Source of the DNA: Flavobacterium sp.
GTDB taxonomy: Bacteria > Bacteroidota > Bacteroidia > Flavobacteriales > Flavobacteriaceae
NCBI GenBank assembly: GCA_012032075.1
Contig: JAAURU010000009.1
Location: 1-21,522, forward strand
Reading direction: 5' to 3'
Length of the DNA: 21,522 nucleotides
The translations under genes and the position numbers were made by a program. The notes beneath the pieces are model-generated. The model had not been told where the DNA came from. It was given only the letters and a program-made list of their open reading frames with translations, and searched no databases. Below, one piece after another: positions 1 through 8,527 of the stretch (positions within the stretch are counted from its first letter, which is position 1; each line of letters starts with the position of its first letter).

Positions 1-201
1 GAGAATATTTTTAAAAAAATATTAAAAAACTGATTTAATTGTGTTGTGTTTTTCGCATTTATTTATTTATAAATTATTAATTTGTAGATTTTAAGCGTGT
101 AAAATTTAATAAATCATAATAATCGCATTAGTATTTTATTATTAAAAATCTTCCTTATAAATTAGTAGTGTCAGACTAAAAAAAATTAAAATTTATTCAG
201 T

Positions 202-3200
202 ATGTTAACTAAACAAGGGCTATATCTTCCAGAATTTGAGCATGATAATTGTGGAGCTGGGTTTATATGTAGTTTAAAAGGAAATAAGTCAAATGATATT
301 ATTCATAAGGCCTTAGAAATTTTAGAAAAATTAGAGCATAGAGGTGCTGTAAGCGCAGATGGAAAAACGGGAGATGGTGCAGGAATTTTAATTGATATTC
401 CGCATGATTTTTTGTGAAAAATTGTAATTTCCATTTGCCAAAAGAAGGAGAATATGCAGTAAGTAATGTTTTTCTACCAAAAAAAGAAAATCAACGTAAA
501 TACTGTATTGAAAAATTAGAACATTATATAGAAAATCATGGTTTGGTTGTTCTAGGATGGAGAGAAGTTCCAGTTGATACATCTGTTATTGGTAGAATAG
601 CATCTGAAACAGAACCCTATATAAAGCAAATATTCGTTGGTAAACACGATAAAAAACAAGATGATTTTACCTTTAATTTAAAATTATTCACCGCTAGAAA
701 ACAAGCCGAACATCATATCAATAATTCTAAACTATCTGAAAGCAAACGTTTTTATTTACCAAGTTTATCTACAAAAACGATAATCTTTAAAGGATTATTA
801 ATACCAGAAGATATAAAATTATATTATAAAGATTTGCAAGATCCTTCATTAGTTACAAGATTAGCTTTGGTTCACCAACGCTTTTCAACTAATACTTTCC
901 CAACATGGGATTTGGCACAACCTTTTAGATACATGTGTCACAATGGAGAAATTAATACACTTCGTGGAAACGTATCGCGAACCTTATCACGTCAAGAGTT
1001 AATGGAAAGTGATTGGTTTGGTGATGATATAAAAAGATTATTTCCAATAATTCTACCTGGAAAATCAGATTCTGCACAAATGGATATGTTGGTTGAATTG
1101 TTATTAATGACAGGCCGTTCTTTACCAGAAGTTATGATGATGTTAGTGCCAGAAGCATGGGAGAAAAATCCAAATATGTCTGAAGCTAAAAAAGCATTCT
1201 ACGAATATAATTCATGTATCATGGAACCTTGGGATGGCCCTGCTTCTATTCCTTTTACCGATGGTAATTATATAGGTGCAGTATTAGATAGAAACGGTTT
1301 ACGTCCATCAAGATACACAGTAACAAAAGATGGTTTTGTAATCATGTCTTCAGAAACGGGAGTTATTGAAATTGATCCAAAAAATATTGAACGTCATGGA
1401 AGACTTGAGCCAGGAAAAATGTTTTTAGTAAACATGAACCAAGGTCGAATTATCAATGATGAAGAAATTAAAGAAGATATTGTTTCTAAACATCCATATA
1501 AAAAATGGCTAGATAAAAATTTAGTGCATTTAAAAGATATTCCTGCTAAAAAAGGACCTATCAAACATAAGGAAGATGCTTTAGAAAAACGTCAAATTGT
1601 TTTTGGTTACACCGAAGAAGATTTAAGAACCATTATTTTACCAATGGCTCAAACGGGTAAAGAGCCTATTGGTTCTATGGGAAGTGATACTCCTATTGCA
1701 GTTTTGTCTGATAAACCTCAATTGATATACAATTATTTTAAACAATTATTTGCTCAAGTTACTAATCCACCTTTGGATGGTATTAGAGAAAAATTAATTA
1801 CAGATATTAGTTTAACTTTAGGTAGTGATACTAACATCTTTAAGATTAATGAAGATCAATGTCGTAAATTAAAAATTCAAAATCCAGTTATTTCAAAACA
1901 CGATTTAGATAAAATTAAAAACTATACTAATAATCCCGATTTTGTTGTAACTACTATTCCAATTTTATATGAAGTTGGTAAAGGATTAAATGAATTAGAA
2001 AGTGCTTTAGTCAATATGGTAAAACAAGCTTCTAAAGCTATTGACGAAGGTGGAAATATTATTATTCTTTCAGATAGAGGAGTGAATAGCAAAATGGCTC
2101 CAATTCCTGCTTTGTTAGCATGTTCTTATGTGAATCATGAATTATATAAAATTGGTAAACGTGCTAAAGTAAGCATAATTATAGAATCGGCTGAACCTAG
2201 AGAAGTGCATCATTTTGCCTTACTATTTGGCTACGGAGCTAGTGCAATTAATCCTTATATAGTAAATGAAATTGTTTATAATCAAGTTCAAGATAAAGAA
2301 ATTGAAAATGTTGAATATCTAGATGCAATTATCAATTACAACAAGGCAATAGGAATGGGAATTCTTAAAGTGATGAATAAAATTGGAATTTCTACTCTAA
2401 ATTCTTATCGTGGAGCTCAATTATTTGAATGTATTGGGTTAAATACTAAAGTGGTTGAAGAATATTTCCCAAACACAATTACTCGTATTCAAGGTATTGG
2501 ATTAAGAGAAATTGAAAAGAAATTTACCATAGACACAATCAGGCTTATGGTAAAGAATCAGTAGAAGCTGACTTGAATTTAGATTTTGGAGGTCAATACA
2601 AATGGAGAAGAAATGGAGAAAAACATTTATTTAATCCACTGACAATTGCTAAACTTCAAGAATCTGTTAGAAGCAATAAGCACAGTACATATAAAGAATA
2701 TTCTGATTTGATTAATGAACAAGCCCAACAATTAATGACTATTAGAGGTTTGTTTGAGTTTACCAATTTCGATCCTATTCCATTAGAAGAAGTGGAGCCA
2801 TGGACAAATATTGTGAAACGTTTTAAAACTGGAGCAATGTCTTATGGTTCTATTAGCAAAGAAGCGCATGAGAATTTAGCTGTAGCTATGAATAGAATAG
2901 GTGGAAAAAGTAATTCTGGTGAAGGAGGAGAAGATGAAGAACGTTTTTACAAAGATTCAAATGGAGATTGGAAAAATTCAGCTATAAAACAAGTTGCATC
3001 TGGACGTTTTGGGGTAACTTCAAATTACCTTACAAATGCTTCAGAAATCCAAATTAAAATGGCTCAAGGAGCAAAACCAGGAGAAGGTGGACAGTTACCA
3101 GGACTAAAAGTTGATAGATTTATAGCTAAAACTAGAAATTCCACACCTTATGTAGGTTTAATTTCTCCACCACCACATCACGATATATACTCTATTGAAG

Positions 3201-4705
3201 ATTTGTCGCAATTAATTTATGATTTAAAATCGGCTAATAGAGAGGCAAGAATCAATGTGAAATTGGTTTCTGAGGTGGGAATTGGAACTGTTGCAGCTGG
3301 TGTAGCTAAAGCAAAAGGAGATGTAATATTAATTTCAGGACACGATGGAGGAACTGGAGCTTCACCTTTAACCTCACTAAAACATGCTGGTTTACCTTGG
3401 GAATTAGGTTTGGCAGAAGCTCAACAAACTTTGGTAATGAATAATTTAAGGAATCGAGTGGTTTTAGAGTGTGACGGCCAATTAAAAACAGGTCGTGATG
3501 TTGCTATTGCTTGTTTACTTGGTGCTGAGGAATTTGGTTTTGCAACCGCTCCATTAGTGGCTTCTGGTTGTATAATGATGCGTGTTTGTCATTTGAATAC
3601 TTGTCCAGTTGGAATTGCAACTCAAAATCCAGAATTGCGTAAGAAATTTGAAGGAAAACCTGAACATGTGGTTAACTTCATGTATTTTGTAGCGCAAGAA
3701 TTAAGAGAAATTATGGCTCAATTAGGCTTTAGAACTGTAAATGAAATGGTAGGTCAAGTTCAAAAATTGAATAGAAATAAAACGATAAAACATTATAAAG
3801 CTTTAGGTTTAGATTTATCTCCAATTTTACACCAAGTAAAAGTACCAAAAGAAACAAAATTATACAATACTGAATCGCAAGATCATCATTTAGAGAAATC
3901 TCTTGATTTTAAAATTATTCGTCAAGCACATCCAGCTTTATTTAGAAAAGAAAAAACTGTTCTAGAGTCTAAGATTACCAATATGGATAGAGCTTTTGGA
4001 GCTATTTTAAGTAACGAAATCTCTAAAATATATGGTTCTCAAGGATTACCTGAAAACACTTTGAAAATCAATTTTACAGGTTCTGCAGGACAAAGTTTTG
4101 GTGCTTTTGCTACTAAAGGATTAACCTTAAAAATCAATGGAAATTCAAATGATTATTTAGGAAAAGGACTTTCTGGTGCTAAATTAATTGTTAAAGTTCC
4201 TGAAGAAGCAACAATTGTTCCTGAGGAAAATATAATAATTGGAAATGTGGCTTTATATGGAGCTACTTCTGGAGAAGCATATATTAATGGTAAAGCAGGA
4301 GAACGTTTCTGTGTAAGAAATTCTGGAGCTACTGCTGTAGTGGAAGGAATAGGAGATCATGGTTGTGAGTACATGACAGGTGGTGTTGCAGTTGTTTTAG
4401 GTGAGGTAGGAAGAAATTTTGGAGCTGGAATGAGTGGAGGAATTGCTTATATTTATGATATTAATGGAACTTTTGATAAGCAATGTAACAAAGAAGGCTT
4501 AAATTTAGATCCAGTTGTTTTAGAAGAAGATATTCAACAGTTAAAACAATTAATTGAGAACCACTATAATGCTACAATGAGTCCATTAGCACAACGCATT
4601 TTAGAAAATTGGGAAAACCAATTGTCAAAATTTATTAAAGTACTTCCAGAAGAATACAAACAAGCCTTAATACGATTAGAACAAGAAAACCTTGTAAAGC
4701 AATAA
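202..4705 (+). CDS. gltB: Glutamate synthase (NADPH) large subunit, two apparent frameshifts
   Basis: Large subunit of bacterial glutamate synthase: it releases ammonia from glutamine and transfers it to 2-oxoglutarate using electrons passed from GltD. Three consecutive reading frames together give about 1501 aa, the normal family length. Order: class II glutamine amidotransferase with the nucleophile Cys17 in NCGAGF (the preceding residues would be a cleaved propeptide), central domain, FMN-binding synthase domain with the 3Fe-4S cysteines near residues 1124, 1130 and 1135 (C-x5-C-x4-C), and the Gly-rich GXGXG C-terminal domain. Frame breaks lie at the T6 run 408-413 (a seventh T restores the family reading HDFFVK) and near 2520-2530 (one missing base, restoring an RHNQAYGKE-type reading). 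Conservation on both sides of each break argues for sequencing error over decay. The stop is 4 bp before gltD, so the two are co-transcribed. A weak -7-like TTAATTTG at 77-84 is the only promoter hint upstream; I see nothing else in 1-201. Confidence 0.95.
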
Positions 4706-4709
4706 GATT

Positions 4710-6176
4710 ATGGGAAAGCCAACAGGATTTTTAGAATATGAAAGAATAGATGAAGACTACATAAAAGTAGAAGAACGTCTAAAAAATTATAATGAATTTA
4801 CGATTCCTTTAGAAGAAAGTAAATTAAAGTCTCAAGGAGCAAGATGTATGGATTGCGGTATTCCGTTTTGTCATAGTGGATGTCCATTAGGGAACTTAAT
4901 TCCCGATTTTAATGACAAAGTATATAGAGGAAGATGGAAAGAAGCAGCAGAAATTTTGCATTCAACTAATAATTTTCCAGAATTTACTGGAAGATTGTGT
5001 CCAGCACCTTGTGAAGAAGCTTGTGTACTTGGAATTAATGAGGATCCAGTAAGCATTGAGAATATTGAAAAAAACATTGTTGAAACTGCATTTAAAGAAG
5101 GTTGGATTACAGCTAACCCTCCAAAAGTTAGAACTGATAAACGTGTTGCGGTAATAGGTTCTGGTCCTTCAGGTTTAGCGGCTGCTCAACAATTAAATAG
5201 AGCAGGGCACACAGTTACTGTTTTCGAGCGCGACTCAAAAATAGGAGGATTGTTAAGATATGGAATTCCCGACTTTAAATTGGAAAAGCAAATTATAGAT
5301 AGAAGGATTGCTATTTTAAAAGAAGAAGGTATTATTTTTAAAACAAATGCTTATGTAGGTAATAATATAAGTGTAGAAACAATAAAAGCCGATTATGATG
5401 CTGTTTTAATGTGTGGTGGTGCTACCGAGAGAAGAGGAATTCCTATTAAAGGAAATCATTTGAAAGGAGTGCATCAGGCTATGGACTTTTTAAAATTAAA
5501 TAATCAGTATGTTGATGGTTTGTTAAAATTCGATGAAATTTTATCTGCAAAAGATAAAAAAGTAATTGTTATAGGTGGTGGAGATACAGGTTCCGATTGT
5601 ATTGGTACAAGTAATCGTCATGGAGCAGTTTCTGTAATTAATTTTGAAATATTGGCAAAACCTACTGTTGGCCGTCCTGCAAATCAACCTTGGCCATATT
5701 GGCCTATGAAATTAAAAACTACTTCTTCACATAAGGAAGGTGTGGAACGTTTTTTCAGTATCTCTACAAAAGAATTTTTAGGAGATAAAAAAGGAAGTTT
5801 AGTAGGCTTAAAAACTGTAGAAGTAGAATGGGTTTTCAAAGAAGGTGAACGCCCTCAATTAATTGAAGTGCCAAATAGTGAAAAAGACTGGGAATGTGAT
5901 ATGGTTTTATTAGCACTTGGTTTTACAGGTGCAGAAAAAACATTAGCTGAGCAATTAGGAGTAGAAATGGATTTTAGAACAAATATCAAAGCTTCTGAAA
6001 AAGATTATGCTACAAATGTAAAAGGTATTTTTGCTGCGGGAGATATGCGTCGTGGACAATCACTTATTGTTTGGGCAATATCAGAAGGGCGTCAAGCGGC
6101 ACATTATGTAGATAAATATTTAATGGGAAAATCTAATTTATCGTTAAAAGAAGGTATAGATTTGCCAAGAGTATAA
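4710..6176 (+). CDS. gltD: Glutamate synthase (NADPH) small subunit
   Basis: Beta subunit of glutamate synthase (488 aa, full length): a flavoprotein that oxidises NADPH and passes electrons through iron-sulfur clusters to GltB. Visible features: N-terminal cysteine sets C46-x2-C49-x4-C54-x3-C58 and C97-x3-C101-x3-C105, which ligate the 4Fe-4S clusters in this family; FAD-binding GSGPSG at 150-155; a second Rossmann motif GGGDTG around 289-294 for NADPH; and a C-terminal GIFAAGDMRRGQSL segment typical of the FAD site. The ATG lies 4 bp after the gltB stop, as expected for an operon making an alpha-beta complex. This gene is intact, unlike gltB. I see no clear terminator before the next gene. 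Confidence 0.96.
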   Translation: MGKPTGFLEYERIDEDYIKVEERLKNYNEFTIPLEESKLKSQGARCMDCGIPFCHSGCPLGNLIPDFNDKVYRGRWKEAAEILHSTNNFPEFTGRLCPAPCEEACVLGINEDPVSIENIEKNIVETAFKEGWITANPPKVRTDKRVAVIGSGPSGLAAAQQLNRAGHTVTVFERDSKIGGLLRYGIPDFKLEKQIIDRRIAILKEEGIIFKTNAYVGNNISVETIKADYDAVLMCGGATERRGIPIKGNHLKGVHQAMDFLKLNNQYVDGLLKFDEILSAKDKKVIVIGGGDTGSDCIGTSNRHGAVSVINFEILAKPTVGRPANQPWPYWPMKLKTTSSHKEGVERFFSISTKEFLGDKKGSLVGLKTVEVEWVFKEGERPQLIEVPNSEKDWECDMVLLALGFTGAEKTLAEQLGVEMDFRTNIKASEKDYATNVKGIFAAGDMRRGQSLIVWAISEGRQAAHYVDKYLMGKSNLSLKEGIDLPRV

Positions 6177-6215
6177 TTATAATTTATTTGTTATCTTAGT
6201 CTTTTCGAGAACAAA

Positions 6216-6587
6216 ATGAATATCCAGCAATTATACGAATATTGCCTTTCTAAAAAAGGAGTCACAGAACATTTTCCATTTAATGAAGATACGCTAGTAT
6301 TTAAAGTAGGTGGAAAAATGTTCTGTTTAACTTCTTTAGCAAAATGGGAAGAAGGAAATCCTTCTGTAAATTTAAAGTGTACTCCAAAGCTAGCCATAGA
6401 ATTAAGAGAAAAATATGAAGCCATTCTTCCTGGTTATCATATGAATAAAAAACATTGGAATACAGTGCTTTTAAATAACGAGATACCCAACAAAAAAGTA
6501 ATACATTTCATTAATCATTCTTATGAACTGGTTTTTGCTAGTTTGCCAAAAAAAATCAGACAAGAAATTGAAAATTCTGAAAATTAG
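6216..6587 (+). CDS. MmcQ/YjbR family protein
   Basis: A 123-aa protein matching the MmcQ/YjbR (DUF419) family in length and pattern: an N-terminal EYCLSKKGVTEHFPF segment, then TLVFKVGGKMFCL, then a PGYHMNKKHWNTV segment and a C-terminal HSYELVFASLP stretch. Members adopt a CyaY-like alpha/beta fold and are often called DNA-binding, but a cellular role is not established, so only the family assignment is given. It starts 39 bp after the gltD stop and has no obvious promoter of its own, so read-through from gltBD is possible. The GltBD connection looks like chance neighbourhood. Confidence 0.85.
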   Translation: MNIQQLYEYCLSKKGVTEHFPFNEDTLVFKVGGKMFCLTSLAKWEEGNPSVNLKCTPKLAIELREKYEAILPGYHMNKKHWNTVLLNNEIPNKKVIHFINHSYELVFASLPKKIRQEIENSEN

Positions 6588-6591
6588 CTAT

Positions 6592-6599
6592 TACATTTG
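6592..6599 (+). promoter_or_regulatory. -7 promoter element for the PH-SHOCT gene
   Basis: TACATTTG matches the Bacteroidota -7 consensus TAnnTTTG exactly. A partial -33 element (ATTG, 6567-6570) lies 21 bp upstream, close to the usual spacing. Transcription would begin near 6606, leaving a leader of about 18 nt before the ATG at 6624. It also supports treating the downstream gene as a separate unit from the MmcQ gene. Confidence 0.55.
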
Positions 6600-6623
6600 T
6601 TCCTGTAATAAAATACATTTTTC

Positions 6624-7377
6624 ATGTTAGAAAATTTAAAAAAGATTTTAAACGAAGATCAAGATCCAAAAGCAATAGAAAAAATCACATCTAAATTAGA
6701 AAATTTAATAATGACTAACGAAGAGATAGGTTATATTGCTGTTCAAAAAAAACCAGCACTTACTATTTTTCCAGATAGTGTTGTGGTTACAAATAAAAGG
6801 GTAATTCTATGTAAACCAAAAAACCTTGGTTTATCTATGGAATTTATTGATTATGACTGGGATGATATCGAAGCAGCTTTTGTAAAAGAAGGTGTTTTAG
6901 GTTCTGATTTTACATTTACTACTAAAACGGAATTAACCCAAACAGTTGATTATTTACCAAAGAATCAAGCTCGAAAATTATATACTTTTTCAAAAGAGCA
7001 AATTAGATAAATTAAAATATCCTGAAAACAACGTAACTACTGCATCAAATATTTCTTCTTCTAAAGATGATGAAATTATTGATAAACCAAGTTTTTTAGC
7101 AGATGATCATCTTGAGGAAGCAATTATAGAAGAAACTCCAACAGAAGAAGTTTTCAATTTTGCTGAAATTATTCCTGCAAATCAAAATTTTATTCCATCT
7201 GATGAATCAAAAATCACTGCACCTACTTCTGTAAATAAAGTTGAAAAAAATCTAAGCGATTTAACTCAAGAAGAACTTTTTGAGAAACTTCAAAACTATA
7301 AACGGTTACTTGATAATGGATTAATTTTACAAGGCGAATATGATAAATTGAAAGCGGAAGTTTTAAAACACATGTAA
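6624..7377 (+). CDS. PH domain plus SHOCT domain protein, one apparent frameshift
   Basis: Two overlapping reading frames join into about 250 aa. Residues from about 25 to 125 look like a bacterial PH (bPH) domain: predicted beta strands around VVVTNKRVILCKPKN, the DYDWDDIEAAFVKEG turn, and a C-terminal helix. An acidic, low-complexity linker follows, and the last 35 or so residues (LTQEELFEKLQNYKRLLDNG, then ILQGEYDKLKAEVL) are a typical SHOCT motif, the short C-terminal helical module often found with PH-like domains. The frame change lies within about 6990-7002; removing one A from the AAA at 7000-7002 gives KEQLDKLKYPE, and two missing As would also work. No signal peptide or membrane segment is seen. 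Function unknown. A terminator follows within 20 bp. Confidence 0.75.
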
Positions 7378-7396
7378 AGTAAATATTTATAACAGT

Positions 7397-7429
7397 AAAA
7401 GTCTATGAGTAATTTTATAGGCTTTTTTT
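7397..7429 (+). terminator. Rho-independent terminator after the PH-SHOCT gene
   Basis: AAAAGTCTAT (7397-7406) pairs with ATAGGCTTTT (7417-7426) with one G-U pair around a 10-nt loop, followed by a run of seven Ts at 7423-7429. It separates the upstream genes from the signalling operon. Confidence 0.8.
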
Positions 7430-7462
7430 GTTTTACAGCTCATCTACACATTTTTTCCATTC

Positions 7463-7492
7463 ATCGACACCTTTTATAAAACAATCGAAATA
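7463..7492 (+). promoter_or_regulatory. Candidate LytTR operator (21-bp direct repeat) upstream of the signalling operon
   Basis: Half-sites ATCGACACC (7463-7471) and ATCGAAATA (7484-7492) repeat with a 21-bp period in the same orientation. LytTR domains are known to bind pairs of about 9-bp direct repeats one to two helical turns apart on one DNA face. The second half-site starts 34 bp before the -7 element at 7518, an activator-like position, and that promoter lacks a -33 element. The same half-site type recurs at 17153 and more weakly at 14433. The link to the operon's own LytTR regulator is inferred. Confidence 0.4.
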
Positions 7493-7517
7493 GATATTTA
7501 ATACGTTAATTTAATTT

Positions 7518-7525
7518 TAATTTTG
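7518..7525 (+). promoter_or_regulatory. -7 promoter element of the signalling operon
   Basis: TAATTTTG fits TAnnTTTG exactly. Transcription would begin near 7532, giving a leader of about 35 nt to the ATG at 7567. No TTTG -33 element lies at the expected distance, which fits a promoter needing an activator. Confidence 0.5.
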
Positions 7526-7566
7526 TGTTTGAGTAGATTTCTATTATAACCAAAAACAAAAACAAA

Positions 7567-7980
7567 ATGACAAAATCGTTAAACATACTTTTAATTGAAG
7601 ACGATGCAATTGAAGTTATGAAATTCAATAGGGTTTTAAAAACTTTAAATTTGAATCATAAAATTATAGAAGCTAATAATGGAGAAGACGCTATAGATAT
7701 TCTCAAAACAAAAATAATTATTCCCGATATTATTATTTTAGACTTAAATATGCCTAAAATGAATGGTATAGAATTTCTTACTATATTAAAGAATGATGAC
7801 GTCCTAAAATACATTCCTTCAATTATTTTAACAACATCTAGCAATCATAAAGATATGTTAGAGTGTTATAAAATTGGCATCGCTGGATATGTCTTAAAAC
7901 CTCTAAAATATGAAGACTATGTTGACAGGGTTAAAAAAATGCTGGAATATTGGAGTGTAACTGAATTAATATCGCAATAA
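7567..7980 (+). CDS. Single-domain response regulator (CheY/Rcp1-like)
   Basis: A 137-aa stand-alone receiver domain with no output domain. The active site is complete: acidic pair Asp12-Asp13, phosphoacceptor Asp59 in ILDLNMPKMNG, Thr89 and Lys111 in the KP motif. Spacings D59-T89 (30) and D59-K111 (52) equal those in CheY. The spacious loop after beta-3 resembles Rcp1-type regulators. It is the first gene of the operon and its stop is 1 bp before the H-NOX ATG. With two kinases, a free HPt protein and a LytTR regulator downstream, the simplest role is an intermediate phosphocarrier (kinase to this Asp to HPt to LytTR Asp), as Spo0F does in Bacillus. That wiring is inferred from gene content. 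It could instead act on another target. Confidence 0.93.
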   Translation: MTKSLNILLIEDDAIEVMKFNRVLKTLNLNHKIIEANNGEDAIDILKTKIIIPDIIILDLNMPKMNGIEFLTILKNDDVLKYIPSIILTTSSNHKDMLECYKIGIAGYVLKPLKYEDYVDRVKKMLEYWSVTELISQ

Positions 7981-7981
7981 T

Positions 7982-8524
7982 ATGTATGGTATTGTAAATA
8001 AAGCAATTCAAGATTTAGTAACGGTAAATTTTGGAGCAGAAAAATGGGATAGTATATTAAAAAAAAGTGGTGTTGAAGAAGATTTTTTTATAAGTAGTGA
8101 AGCATATGATGATGATATTACCTTTAAATTAGCTAAAGCCGTTTCAGAAGAAATGGATATGACTTTGAAAGATGTTTTAATTGCTTTTGGAGAATGGTGG
8201 GTTATAAAAACTACAAAAGAAAAATATGGAGGATTGATGGAGTCTGGAGGAGCAACATTTAAGGAATTTATTGTTAATTTACCCTTATTTCATAACAGAG
8301 TAATGTTAATTTACCCAAAATTAACTCCTCCAGAATTTAAAGTTAGTGAAATATCAGAAAATAGTCTTAACTTACATTACTTTTCAAAACGAGAAGGTTT
8401 ACAAGAATTTGTTAGAGGTTTGATACAAGGTTTAGGTATTATGTTTAAAACAACTGTAACCATTGAGCTATTACAAACAAGAGATTTAGGAGATAGTCAC
8501 GAAATTTTTAAAATAAGTTGGTAA
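7982..8524 (+). CDS. H-NOX (heme NO-binding) sensor protein
   Basis: A 180-aa stand-alone H-NOX (HNOB) protein, the bacterial relative of the soluble guanylate cyclase heme domain. Diagnostic features are visible: N-terminus MYGIVNKAIQDLV; proximal heme ligand His104 in LPLFHNRVMLIYPKLTPPEF, including the conserved Pro; and the heme-propionate motif Y-x-S-x-R as Tyr133, Ser135, Arg137. Such proteins bind NO (some also O2) and control the autophosphorylation of a neighbouring kinase. The next gene, 3 bp downstream, is a kinase whose N-terminus is the H-NOX-associated HNOBA domain, so the pair is almost certainly functional. Whether the distal pocket carries an O2-stabilising Tyr cannot be judged by eye. 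The gene is intact. Its ATG sits 1 bp after the previous stop, implying translational coupling. Confidence 0.96.
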   Translation: MYGIVNKAIQDLVTVNFGAEKWDSILKKSGVEEDFFISSEAYDDDITFKLAKAVSEEMDMTLKDVLIAFGEWWVIKTTKEKYGGLMESGGATFKEFIVNLPLFHNRVMLIYPKLTPPEFKVSEISENSLNLHYFSKREGLQEFVRGLIQGLGIMFKTTVTIELLQTRDLGDSHEIFKISW

Positions 8525-8527
8525 ACT

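Noticed and set aside
4..23. A/T-only palindrome AATATTTTT-AA-AAAAATATT upstream of gltB
   Set aside because: Perfect but made only of A and T in very AT-rich DNA; too weak as a terminator stem and easily a chance event.
202..4705. gltB as three separate genes
   Set aside because: The three frames are contiguous parts of one GltB sequence with family motifs continuing across each junction; the apparent later starts (414, TTG 2573) are artefacts of the frame breaks.
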